DNA of 64,000 nucleotides from Rhodospirillum rubrum ATCC 11170 (GTDB lineage: Bacteria; Pseudomonadota; Alphaproteobacteria; Rhodospirillales; Rhodospirillaceae). The translations under genes were made by a program, and so were the position numbers. Of this stretch, positions 1 through 7,563 are shown piece by piece (the stretch's first letter is position 1; the number at the start of each line of letters is the position of its first letter). The stretch lies in contig NC_007643.1 in assembly GCF_000013085.1 (NCBI RefSeq), forward strand, positions 62,001 through 126,000. The letters run 5' to 3'. Below the pieces are notes generated by a model, which was given only the letters and a program-made list of their open reading frames with translations, searched no databases and was not told the origin of the DNA.

Positions 1-65
1 GCGTCGACGCCCTGTCCCAAGCCCTGGAAACCCAGACCGCCGCCCTTCTCAAGGCCGGCGGCTGA
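1..65 (+). CDS. C-terminal tail of an unidentified protein (truncated by window edge)
   Basis: The third reading frame is open from base 3 and ends at a TGA at 63-65. It encodes about 20 residues ending in ALLKAGG. The tail is alanine- and leucine-rich and probably helical, but it is too short to assign to a family. It points towards hpnN, which lies on the opposite strand, with the tandem hairpin repeat between them. Confidence 0.5.
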   Translation, partial: VDALSQALETQTAALLKAGG

Positions 66-83
66 TCGGGGTCAGGCCCCCAC

Positions 84-255
84 GCGCCGGCTTGCGCCGT
101 CGCCAGGGGACCGAGTTCAGAGCGACGGCTTGCGCCGTCGCCAGGGGACCGAGTTCAGAGCGCCGGCTGACGCCGTCGCCAGGAGGCCGAGTTCAGAGCG
201 ACGGCTGGCGCCGTCGCCAGGAGGCCGAGTTCAGAGCGACGGCTGGCGCCGTCGC
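84..255. repeat. 38-bp tandem repeat, about 4.5 copies, each with a hairpin
   Basis: Copies begin at 84, 122, 160, 198 and 236, an exact 38-base period; the last copy contains only the hairpin part. Each unit starts with an inverted repeat of the form GCGACGGC-4 nt-GCCGTCGC and continues with a spacer CAGGRGRCCGAGTTCAGA. Some units have one changed base in the 5' arm. There is no unique spacer between units, so it is not a CRISPR array. The stop codon of hpnN (complement of 231-233) lies in the fourth copy, and the fifth copy encodes the last residues of HpnN. The repeat lies between two convergent genes and could act as a bidirectional termination or mRNA-end structure, although no T-tract follows it. 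Confidence 0.9.
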
Positions 256-2900
256 TCGGGCCAAAGCGCCACCAGGGCCGGCAGGAAGGCCAGGGTGCAG
301 AGCAGGCTGAGGCCAAGGGCGATGGTCAGCAAGATGCCCATGCTGGCCGTGCCCGGATGGCTTGACAGCGCGATCGATCCGAAAGAGGCGATGGTGGTGA
401 AGGCGCTGAACATCACCGCCCGCGGCGTGCTGCTGGCCAGGGCCGTTCCCGAATCGCGCTCCTCGCGGGTGCGTTCGACCACATAGATCCCCCCCGAGAC
501 GCCCAGCCCGACCAGCAGCGGCAGGACGATGACATTGGCGAAGTTGAAGGCTTGACCGGCCAGCACCGAGGCGCCGATGGTCAGCGTCCCGGCCAGGATG
601 ACCGGCGCGAAGATCAGGACGACGGCGCGGCCCGAGCGCAGGCTGATCGCCAGCATGATGGCGATCAGCACCGCCGAGATCGCCGCGGCTTCAACAAAGG
701 CGCCCATCACCGTGCGCCCGGCTTCGATGATCAGCACCGGGGCGCCGGTGGCGTCGGGGGCCACCGTGCGCACGGCTTCGACGAACCGGGCCAGGGTGGC
801 GTAATCGCGTGCGGTGGCGCGGGGGAAAACCTCCAGCCGCGCCCGACCGTCGGCGGCCATGTAGCGCCGGCGCAGTTCGGGTGGGATATCGTCGGCGCTG
901 ACCGGCTGGGCGTTCAGGCCATCGCGGAACAGGGCCAACTGGTGGGCGAGGCCGTCAAGCAGGCGGTCGTCAAGGGCGCGCAGCAAGGCGGTGTCATTGG
1001 GCAGCGACGACAGCGCCGCCGCCAGCCGCCCGGCCGCCGTGGCCAGCGGGCCGCTGCCCTGCGAGGTCTGGGCCAGCCGGCGGGCCAAATGGTCGCGGGC
1101 GGCGGCGAGATCGGGCGCGCTCGGCGGGTCGCGCGGGTCGACCGACAGCGAGGGGCCGAGGACGAAGGCCAGATCATCGATCACCGCCAGCTTGGCGTCC
1201 TGATCGGCGGGCACCAGGGCGGGCAGCGAGGCGACGCCGCGCACCTCGGGCAGGGCCTTGAGCGCCTCGGTCAGCACCGCCGCTTGGCTGGCATTGGCGG
1301 CCAGGACGTTGATCGAATAGGGGTCGAGCCCGGGGTCGCCCATGATGTCAAGCAAGGTCGCCACCGATTCCGTGCGCGGATCCTTGAGATTGAGCGGATC
1401 GAAATCGAAGCGGGCCCGGGGCAGCAAGGCCAGGGCGCCGATCGCCAGCACGACGAAGAGGCCGAGCACGACGCGCGGATGGCGGCGCGGCACCTGGGCC
1501 AGACCGCTGGTCGGCCGGCTTTCGGACCGCCAGTTGCCCCGGGGCTTGGCCGGCATCAGGGTCATCAACGAGGCCAGGGTCGACTGATTGATCAGCAGGG
1601 CGATGAACATGCCCACACCCGAGATCAGGCCCAACTGGGCCAGCCCCAGGTAATCGGTGGGCAGGAAGGCGAAGAAGGCGAAGGCGGCGGCGAGGGCGAC
1701 CAGGAACTGGGACCGTCCGGCGCCGCGCGCCGCGCCCTCCAGGGCCAGACCGTTTTCCAGCCCGCGATCGCGGCCCTCGCGGTAGCGCAGCCCGAAATGG
1801 ATGCCGAAATCGACCGACAGGCCGATGAACAGCACGGCGAAGGCCACCGAGATCAGATTGAGGGTACCCACCGCCGCCGCGGCGAACCCGATGGTCATCA
1901 GCAAGCCGGCGCCCATGGTCATCAGCGTGGCGAAGATCAGCCGCCCCGAGCCTAAGCCGACGGCGAGGATGATGGCGACCAGGACCGTGGTGACCAGCCC
2001 GGCGCGGTCCATGCCGGTGCTGACGCTGGCCAGCTCTTCCTGATCAAGGGCGGCGGGGCCGGTGATGCGCAGTGTGATGCCCGCCGCCGCCCGCAGATCG
2101 CGGCTTTCGGCTACGGCGCGAATGGCGTTCATCGCCCCGGCCGCCGGCGCCAGCGAACTGTGATCGAGCACGGGTTTGACCAGCACGAAGCGCCGGCCCG
2201 GCGTGCCGGTGACGGCGGGCGCCCCCAGCACGCTCGACCAAGCCATATGGGCCGAGGTTCCCCGCGCCGTGGCGGCGGTGACCTCGGCCATGGCATCGAG
2301 GATGGGGGCGAGGGCGAAGCCTTCCCCGGGCTTTTGCTTCGATAGCGCGTCCGCCCCTTGGCCCAAGGCCAGATCCATCATCGCCGCCAGTCCGCGCAAC
2401 GACGGGTCAGCCCACAGGCCGGCGATGAAGGGCTGCGCCCGCACCAGGGTGGTCGAAAGCTTGTCGAGTTGATCAAGCGGCAGGTAGAGCAGGCCGTTCT
2501 GGCGGAAGAACGGCAGGCCGGCGATGTCGACGCTATCAAGAATGACGTCGCGGCGCAGGGCCAACCCCTCGACCAGGGCATGGGCGCCGCGATCGGCCAG
2601 TTCCGGCGTCTGGCCGTCGATCACCACCACCAGCCCGCCGCCGAGATCGGGAAAGGCTTGCGAGAAGCGGGCCTGATCGCGCTGGAACGGCAGGTCGGGC
2701 GACAGCATGGCCGAGGTGTCGGTGCTCATCCCCAGCCGGGTCGCCGCCGCCCATCCCGACAGCGCCATCAGCAAAACCGTGATCGCCAGCACCGTCCACG
2801 GTCGGCGATGGGCGAAGCCCACCCAGGCCACGGTTGCCCGGGTGATGATGTCGTTACGCGCCGGCGGGGGGACCTGGGCGGGGGGCTGGGAAGCGGTCAT
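231..2900 (-). CDS. hpnN: Hopanoid transporter HpnN, RND/MMPL superfamily
   Basis: This is an inner-membrane RND-type protein of about 889 residues. In hopanoid producers the family moves hopanoids from the inner to the outer membrane. The protein has the MMPL/RND layout: a first membrane helix near residues 25-45, a large periplasmic loop, a block of helices (SVDFGIHFGLRYRE region), then a second loop and a second helix block with GVSGGIYVVER. The start chosen is the ATG at 2900 (MTASQPP), with AGGA 8 nt upstream; an in-frame start at 2957 would overlap the end of hpnA. It lies 53 bp downstream of hpnA on the same strand and is probably cotranscribed with it. Its stop codon lies inside a 38-bp tandem repeat. 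Confidence 0.9.
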   Translation of the reverse strand: MTASQPPAQVPPPARNDIITRATVAWVGFAHRRPWTVLAITVLLMALSGWAAATRLGMSTDTSAMLSPDLPFQRDQARFSQAFPDLGGGLVVVIDGQTPELADRGAHALVEGLALRRDVILDSVDIAGLPFFRQNGLLYLPLDQLDKLSTTLVRAQPFIAGLWADPSLRGLAAMMDLALGQGADALSKQKPGEGFALAPILDAMAEVTAATARGTSAHMAWSSVLGAPAVTGTPGRRFVLVKPVLDHSSLAPAAGAMNAIRAVAESRDLRAAAGITLRITGPAALDQEELASVSTGMDRAGLVTTVLVAIILAVGLGSGRLIFATLMTMGAGLLMTIGFAAAAVGTLNLISVAFAVLFIGLSVDFGIHFGLRYREGRDRGLENGLALEGAARGAGRSQFLVALAAAFAFFAFLPTDYLGLAQLGLISGVGMFIALLINQSTLASLMTLMPAKPRGNWRSESRPTSGLAQVPRRHPRVVLGLFVVLAIGALALLPRARFDFDPLNLKDPRTESVATLLDIMGDPGLDPYSINVLAANASQAAVLTEALKALPEVRGVASLPALVPADQDAKLAVIDDLAFVLGPSLSVDPRDPPSAPDLAAARDHLARRLAQTSQGSGPLATAAGRLAAALSSLPNDTALLRALDDRLLDGLAHQLALFRDGLNAQPVSADDIPPELRRRYMAADGRARLEVFPRATARDYATLARFVEAVRTVAPDATGAPVLIIEAGRTVMGAFVEAAAISAVLIAIMLAISLRSGRAVVLIFAPVILAGTLTIGASVLAGQAFNFANVIVLPLLVGLGVSGGIYVVERTREERDSGTALASSTPRAVMFSAFTTIASFGSIALSSHPGTASMGILLTIALGLSLLCTLAFLPALVALWPERRRQPSL

Positions 2901-2953
2901 CGGAAATCCTGGAGGGTCAAACGCGGAACGGAAACAAAGGCCCGGGGACAGCC

Positions 2954-3955
2954 TCAACGGGGATCGAGAAAGCCATTGGCGCGGAACCAGACGAGGGCGT
3001 CGGCCAGGGCCTGTTCGGCCGGTCGCGGGGCATAACCAAGCGCCGTTCTGGCCTTGGCCGACGAGAAGAACATGTGCTTGCGCGCCATGCGCAGGCCATC
3101 AAGGGTGACGAAAGGCTCGGTCTCGGAGCGCCGCAGCCGGGCCAGGGTTTCCACCGCCCAGGCCAAGGGTACGATCAGCCCGTGGGGCAGGCTGACCCGG
3201 GGGGGCTTGCCGCCGGTCAGCCGGGCGATGGTGAACAAGATGTCGCGCAGGCTCATGTCCTCGCCGCCCAGAATATAGCGTTCGCCGATCTCTCCGCGAT
3301 CAAAAGCCAGCAGATGGCCTTCCGCCACGTCCTCGACATGGGCGACGTTGAGGCCGGTATCGACATAGGCCGGCATCTTGCCCAGCGCCGCTTCGACGAT
3401 CATCCGCCCGGTCGGTGTCGGTTTTATGTCGCGCGGACCGATCGGCGTCGAGGGATTGACGATGACCACCGGCGCGCCTTCGTTGGTGATCAGCCGCTGC
3501 ACCGCCCGCTCGGCCTCGAACTTCGACAGCTTATAAGGGCCGATCATGTCGGAGGCCAGGGTGGGCGTGGTCTCATCGGCCGGGGTGCCATCGGCCTTGG
3601 GTTTGATCACGGCGACGCTGCTGGTATAGACGATGCGTTTCGCCCCGGCCTCGGCGGCGGCGCGGATGACGGCGACCGAGCCCTCGACATTGGCGCGAAA
3701 CATCGCCGGAGGGTCAAGCGTCCACAGCCGGTAGTCGGCGGCGACGTGGTACAGCGCGTCCACCCCGCGGGCGGCGGCCCTCAGCGAGGCCGTGTCGGTC
3801 AGATCGCCGATCACCGTTTCAAGGGGCAGTCCTTCAAGGTTACGCCTGGGCGAGGTGTCGCGCACCAGGGCGCGCACGTTTTGCCCCCGGGCGAGAAGGG
3901 CGCGCACGACGGCGGCGCCGACGAAACCCGATGCTCCGGTCACGAGGACTGTCAT
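2954..3955 (-). CDS. hpnA: Hopanoid-associated NAD-dependent sugar epimerase/dehydratase HpnA
   Basis: A 333-residue extended short-chain dehydrogenase. The N-terminus carries the Rossmann dinucleotide motif TGASGFVG (residues 6-13), and the catalytic YxxxK appears as YKLSK near residue 143. Proteins of this type sit in hopanoid loci and are thought to modify the side chain or its sugar; the exact substrate is not certain. The ATG at 3955 starts directly at the Rossmann strand (MTVLVTG), so longer in-frame extensions upstream are not credible. It is the first gene of an hpnA-hpnN unit, divergent from ispH. A perfect 14-bp palindrome lies 15 bp upstream. Confidence 0.88.
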   Translation of the reverse strand: MTVLVTGASGFVGAAVVRALLARGQNVRALVRDTSPRRNLEGLPLETVIGDLTDTASLRAAARGVDALYHVAADYRLWTLDPPAMFRANVEGSVAVIRAAAEAGAKRIVYTSSVAVIKPKADGTPADETTPTLASDMIGPYKLSKFEAERAVQRLITNEGAPVVIVNPSTPIGPRDIKPTPTGRMIVEAALGKMPAYVDTGLNVAHVEDVAEGHLLAFDRGEIGERYILGGEDMSLRDILFTIARLTGGKPPRVSLPHGLIVPLAWAVETLARLRRSETEPFVTLDGLRMARKHMFFSSAKARTALGYAPRPAEQALADALVWFRANGFLDPR

Positions 3956-4397
3956 GGTCAAATCCGGTTCTTTTGCGCAAAAGGGGAGACGAAAGGAAAG
4001 GTCCCGCGCCGTGCCGGGGCGGAAGACCGGGGTGGGGACCATAGCATCGGCCGGGCGGGGCGTATAGGATGGCGCGCCCGCTCGGCGCGGTCGAAACGGT
4101 CCGTCCGGGCAAAGGCCCAGGGAGGGATGCGCTCCCAAGACCCAACGAAGATTGGGGTTTCCCTGCCATTGCGTTCCCCCGCCCAAACCCCTTATTGTGC
4201 ATCGCGGCCCGGCTGGCCGGCGCGGTTCCCAAGGAATCGCCCCTCCCGGCCTTTGGGGCCGGCTTCGATCGCGATCTCCCAACCTTGATTGGGCCCCCTG
4301 GGGGGTGCCCCCTGTCGGGGATCGGCGCCCTGGGACCCCCCTGCGGTCCGGGGAAAGCCTTGTGCAACCCGAGCGTCCAGACGAAGGAACCAGCGAC
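3956..4397. other. Divergent intergenic region between hpnA and ispH
   Basis: No gene is supported in these 442 bases. They must carry the promoters of hpnA (minus) and ispH (plus). A perfect 14-bp palindrome CTTTTGCGCAAAAG lies at 3970-3983, in the hpnA leader, and could be an operator or a small hairpin. Around 4290-4355 there are several runs of C and G with local self-complementarity, which may fold in the ispH leader. I could not assign -35/-10 boxes with confidence. Confidence 0.5.
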
Positions 4398-5372
4398 GTG
4401 AGCGACGAGAAGCCCATCCGCGTCATCCTGGCCAATCCACGCGGTTTTTGTGCCGGTGTCACCCGGGCCATCGAGATCGTCGATAAGTGCCTGGAGCTTT
4501 ACGGGCCGCCGGTCTATGTCCGCCACGAGATCGTCCACAACAAGCATGTGGTCGACAGCCTGCGGGCGCGCGGCGCGGTTTTCGTCGACGAGCTCGATGA
4601 AGTGCCCCATGGCGCGGTCACCGTGTTCAGCGCCCACGGCGTGTCCAAGGCGGTGATCAACGACGCCAAGCAGCGCCAGTTGCCGGTGGTCGACGCCACC
4701 TGTCCGCTGGTGTCGAAGGTCCATAAGGAAGGCCAGAACCACGCCGCGCGCGGCCGCGAGGTCGTTCTGATCGGCCATGCCGGCCATCCCGAGGTCGAGG
4801 GCACCCAGGGCCAGATCCCCGGCGGCGTCTATCTGGTGAGCGCCGCTTCCGATGTGGATGGCTTGGTGGTGCGCGATCCCGAGAATCTGGCCTATGTCAC
4901 CCAGACCACGCTGTCGGTCGACGATACCCGCGAAGTGATCGAAGCCCTGAAGCTGCGCTTTCCCGCCATCGTCGGTCCCGATGTCAAAGACATCTGCTAT
5001 GCCACCCAGAACCGCCAGTCGGCGGTGCGCGAGATCGCCCGCGAGGCCGATCTGCTGCTGGTCGTCGGCTCGCGCAATTCCTCCAATTCCAACCGGCTGC
5101 GCGAGATCGGCGCCGAAATGGGCAAGCCGTCGTTCCTGATCGCCGATGCCGAAGCCCTGCGCCCGGAATGGATGGAGGGCGTGGCCACCGTCGCCGTCAC
5201 CGCCGGCGCCTCGGCCCCCGAGGCCCTGGTTCAGGGGTTGATCGACCGCTTGGGGGACTTCGGCCGGGTCGAGGTGATCGAACAGGCCGGGGTGGAGGAA
5301 CACACCCAGTTCAAGCTGCCCCGCATCCTGCAGGACGGCGAACGCATAAAGGCCGACGAAAGCGTCGCCTAG
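4398..5372 (+). CDS. ispH: 4-hydroxy-3-methylbut-2-enyl diphosphate reductase
   Basis: IspH (LytB) catalyses the last step of the MEP pathway, reducing HMBPP to IPP and DMAPP with a [4Fe-4S] cluster. The 324-residue product has the expected iron-sulfur cysteines in NPRGFCAG (Cys18), VDATCPLV and [12 protein letters not shown]. The [10 protein letters not shown] and [12 protein letters not shown] segments that bind substrate are also present. The start is a GTG (VSDEKPIR) with GAAGGA about 8 nt upstream; this places the family's usual N-terminus and excludes a long GC-rich upstream reading frame. It lies between hpnA and hpnH, so isoprenoid precursor supply is physically linked to hopanoid synthesis. 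Its TAG stop overlaps the left end of a dispersed repeat. Confidence 0.96.
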   Translation: MSDEKPIRVILANPRGFCAGVTRAIEIVDKCLELYGPPVYVRHEIVHNKHVVDSLRARGAVFVDELDEVPHGAVTVFSAHGVSKAVINDAKQRQLPVVDATCPLVSKVHKEGQNHAARGREVVLIGHAGHPEVEGTQGQIPGGVYLVSAASDVDGLVVRDPENLAYVTQTTLSVDDTREVIEALKLRFPAIVGPDVKDICYATQNRQSAVREIAREADLLLVVGSRNSSNSNRLREIGAEMGKPSFLIADAEALRPEWMEGVATVAVTAGASAPEALVQGLIDRLGDFGRVEVIEQAGVEEHTQFKLPRILQDGERIKADESVA

Positions 5373-5480
5373 GGCAAATCCCCGAGCATTCTTTAACCAG
5401 AGTGCGCCGGCGATTTGCTTGACCATCAAGATTTTAGAGCAGGAAGCGCGGACCAGATTTCGCGCTCCCTGCCCTAGGGC
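5369..5480 (+). repeat. Dispersed intergenic repeat R1, copy a
   Basis: This copy starts at the ispH stop codon with GGGCAAATCCCCGAG (5372-5386). It has a central 21-nt core at 5408-5428 (CGGCGATTTGCTTGACCATC plus A) and ends in a hairpin whose 15-nt arms are 5436-5450 and 5461-5475 around a 10-nt loop. Related copies occur at 27466-27560 and, inverted, at 39371-39480. The core differs at two positions from each of the other copies. Its location after ispH and before hpnH means it could also end ispH transcription or shape the hpnH leader. Confidence 0.85.
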
Positions 5481-5640
5481 GCGGGCCCGCAGCCGGGCCC
5501 CGGCGGACGGCGGCTTTTGTTTTCCGTTCGCCACCCAGGAAAGAGCCGCCGTCCTCCAGCCAAGGCCGGAGCACGGGGCGTGTAACAGGATTGTTCCCGA
5601 AGGCGCGGATGCCGGCGGGCGAAGGTATAAGGATATCGTC

Positions 5641-6804
5641 GTGGGCGTTCCCCTCATTCAGCAGATCCGCATCGGCGCCTATCTGATGCGCCAGAGGATT
5701 TCGGGCAATCAGCGCTATCCGCTGGTGCTGATGCTCGAGCCGCTGTTTCGCTGCAATCTCGCCTGCGCGGGCTGTGGCAAGATCGATTACCCCGACAGCA
5801 TCCTCAACCGTCGCCTTAGCCTTGAGGATTGCCTGGGCGCTTCGGATGAATGCGGCGCGCCGATCGTGTCGATCGCCGGCGGCGAGCCCTTGCTCCACCG
5901 CGACATCGTGCCGATCGTCGAGGGGCTGACGGCGCGCAAGCGGTTCGTTTATTTGTGCACCAACGCCCTTCTGCTGAAGAAGCGGATGGACGACTTCAAG
6001 CCCTCGCCCTATCTGACCTTCTCGATCCATCTTGATGGCGACCGCGAGCATCACGACAAGGCGGTGAGCCAGGAGGGGGTCTTCGACAAAGCGGTCGAGG
6101 CGATCAAGCTGGCGCGCGAGAAGGGCTTCCGCGTGACCTGCAACACCACGCTGTTCGAAGGCGTGCCGCCCGAGCGCATCGCCAAATTCATCAGCTATGC
6201 CAGCAACGAGCTTGGCGTCGAAGGGGTGACGGTCGCCGCCGGTTTCGCTTATGAGCGGGCGCCGCTGAAAGACGTGTTCCTCGGCCGGCAGAAGACCAAG
6301 CAGCTGTTCCGCGACCTGTTCAAGCTGCGCGACAAGTCCTGGCGCTTCAACCAGTCCAGCCTCTATCTCGATTTCCTGGCCGGCAATCAGACCTACCACT
6401 GCACGCCCTGGGGCAACCCGACGCGCAACGTCTTCGGCTGGCAGCGGCCCTGCTATCTGCTGAACGAAGGCACGGTGGGCAGCTTCCGCGAGTTGATGGA
6501 GACCACCGATTGGGACTCCTATGGCACCGGGCGTTACGAGAAATGCGCCAACTGCATGATGCACTGCGGCTATGAGCCGACGGCGGTGGCCGATACGGTG
6601 GCCCATCCGCTGAAGGCGCTGGCCGTGGCCCTGCGCGGCGTGCGCACCGAGGGGCCGATGGCCCCCGAGATTTCCTTCGAAGGTCAGCGCCCGGCCGAAT
6701 ACGTCTTTGAAAGCGTCGTCAAGGCCGAGCTGGAAAAGGCTCCCCCGGCGACCGCCAAAAAGGCCAAGGCGGCGGCCGAGGCCCAGTCGTCAGCGGCCGA
6801 GTAA
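5641..6804 (+). CDS. hpnH: Hopanoid biosynthesis radical SAM protein HpnH (adenosylhopane synthase)
   Basis: HpnH attaches a 5'-deoxyadenosyl group from S-adenosylmethionine to diploptene to give adenosylhopane, the first step of side-chain extension. The 387-residue product has the radical SAM cluster motif CNLACAGC (Cys38, Cys42, Cys45). A GGEP-type SAM-binding motif (IAGGEPLLH) follows, and a C-terminal cysteine cluster YEKCANCMMHCG is present. The start is GTG at 5641 (VGVPLIQQIRIGAY), the usual family N-terminus, with AAGGA 8 nt upstream. The last 30 residues are an Ala/Lys-rich tail. Its 3' end overlaps hpnG, on the opposite strand, by 15 bp. Confidence 0.94.
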   Translation: MGVPLIQQIRIGAYLMRQRISGNQRYPLVLMLEPLFRCNLACAGCGKIDYPDSILNRRLSLEDCLGASDECGAPIVSIAGGEPLLHRDIVPIVEGLTARKRFVYLCTNALLLKKRMDDFKPSPYLTFSIHLDGDREHHDKAVSQEGVFDKAVEAIKLAREKGFRVTCNTTLFEGVPPERIAKFISYASNELGVEGVTVAAGFAYERAPLKDVFLGRQKTKQLFRDLFKLRDKSWRFNQSSLYLDFLAGNQTYHCTPWGNPTRNVFGWQRPCYLLNEGTVGSFRELMETTDWDSYGTGRYEKCANCMMHCGYEPTAVADTVAHPLKALAVALRGVRTEGPMAPEISFEGQRPAEYVFESVVKAELEKAPPATAKKAKAAAEAQSSAAE

Positions 6805-7518
6805 ATCGAGAAGCGGTCCGCAGGCTACCCGGCCCAGGGTATGACGGGCCCGGGCGGCGCTGCGGGCCAAAGTGATCAGGGCCGGCAGCCGCCAGGGCGC
6901 CAGGGCCAGGGCCAGCAGAATGGGCGCCACCACCGTGGCGCCCTTTTCGTTGATGCCCTTCATCGCCCAGCGCGGCACGCTGCGATCGGCCGGGTCGGCG
7001 ATCACCCGCACCGCGAGGAAAGGCAGCCCGGCGTCGAGGGCGATTTCGGCTACCCGGTGGCTTTCCATATCCACCGCCGCCGCTCCGCTCAGTTGGGCCA
7101 CCCGGGCTTTTTCGGCGGGGCTGAGCAAGGGCAGGTCCGAGCCGACCAGCGGGCCGGCGTGAACGGGCAGGCCGGCGCGCTCACAGGCGGCCAGCAGCCG
7201 GCGGCGCAGCGTCGAATCGACGGGCAGGGGTGGTTGATCGCCGATCAGGCGGATTTCTTCGGGAATGATCAAGGTGCCGGGGGGCAGGGCCGGATCCAGG
7301 CCGCCGGCGGTGCCGAAGCTGACGAGAACCGAACAGCCGCGCTCCATCAGACGCCAGCTTGCCCGGGCGGCGGCGGCCGGGCCGGGACCGGCGCACAGCG
7401 GGATCAGCCGGGGCGAGGCCTTGGCCGGCACCAGGGCGGCCTCCAGGGCCAGCCCGGTGACAAGGCCCACCGAGCGCAGGGCGGGAACGGTGGGGGAGGA
7501 CATCTGCTCGACGGTCAT
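6790..7518 (-). CDS. hpnG: Hopanoid biosynthesis nucleosidase/phosphorylase HpnG
   Basis: A member of the purine nucleosidase / MTA-SAH nucleosidase superfamily. HpnG removes adenine from adenosylhopane to give the ribosyl-hopane intermediate. Visible motifs are FGTAGGLDP and a C-terminal VDMESHRVAEIA segment, which matches the substrate-binding Met-Glu of the superfamily. The start is uncertain. The ATG at 7518 (MTVEQMSS) has a GGGGGGAGGA tract immediately upstream, which is close. A GTG at 7563 overlaps the shc stop as GTGA but begins inside a perfect hairpin, and an ATG at 7503 is possible. I prefer 7518, giving 242 residues. It is the last gene of the minus-strand hpnC-to-hpnG run and converges on hpnH. 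Confidence 0.85.
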   Translation of the reverse strand: MTVEQMSSPTVPALRSVGLVTGLALEAALVPAKASPRLIPLCAGPGPAAAARASWRLMERGCSVLVSFGTAGGLDPALPPGTLIIPEEIRLIGDQPPLPVDSTLRRRLLAACERAGLPVHAGPLVGSDLPLLSPAEKARVAQLSGAAAVDMESHRVAEIALDAGLPFLAVRVIADPADRSVPRWAMKGINEKGATVVAPILLALALAPWRLPALITLARSAARARHTLGRVACGPLLDLLGR

Positions 7519-7540
7519 TCCTCCCCCCTTTTTTGTCCGG

Positions 7541-7563
7541 GTGATCCCCGGAGCGGGGATCAC
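7541..7563. other. Perfect 23-bp hairpin at the shc stop codon
   Basis: GTGATCCCCG and its exact reverse complement CGGGGATCAC flank a 3-nt loop. The structure includes the shc stop codon (7560-7562) and lies between shc and the preferred hpnG start. On the minus strand it is followed by an A-run rather than a T-run, so it is not a classical intrinsic terminator. It could hold back translation of hpnG or stabilise the shc mRNA end. Confidence 0.75.

Noticed and set aside
84-255. CRISPR-like array
   Set aside because: The repeats are contiguous with no unique spacers, and no cas genes are present.
552-1955. Long plus-strand reading frame opposite hpnN
   Set aside because: It is rich in Gln, Gly, Arg and His without any fold pattern, as expected from the antisense of a GC-rich gene.
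4152-4397. N-terminal extension of ispH
   Set aside because: The extension reads through GC-rich leader sequence with no ribosome-binding site, while GTG at 4398 has one and matches the family start.
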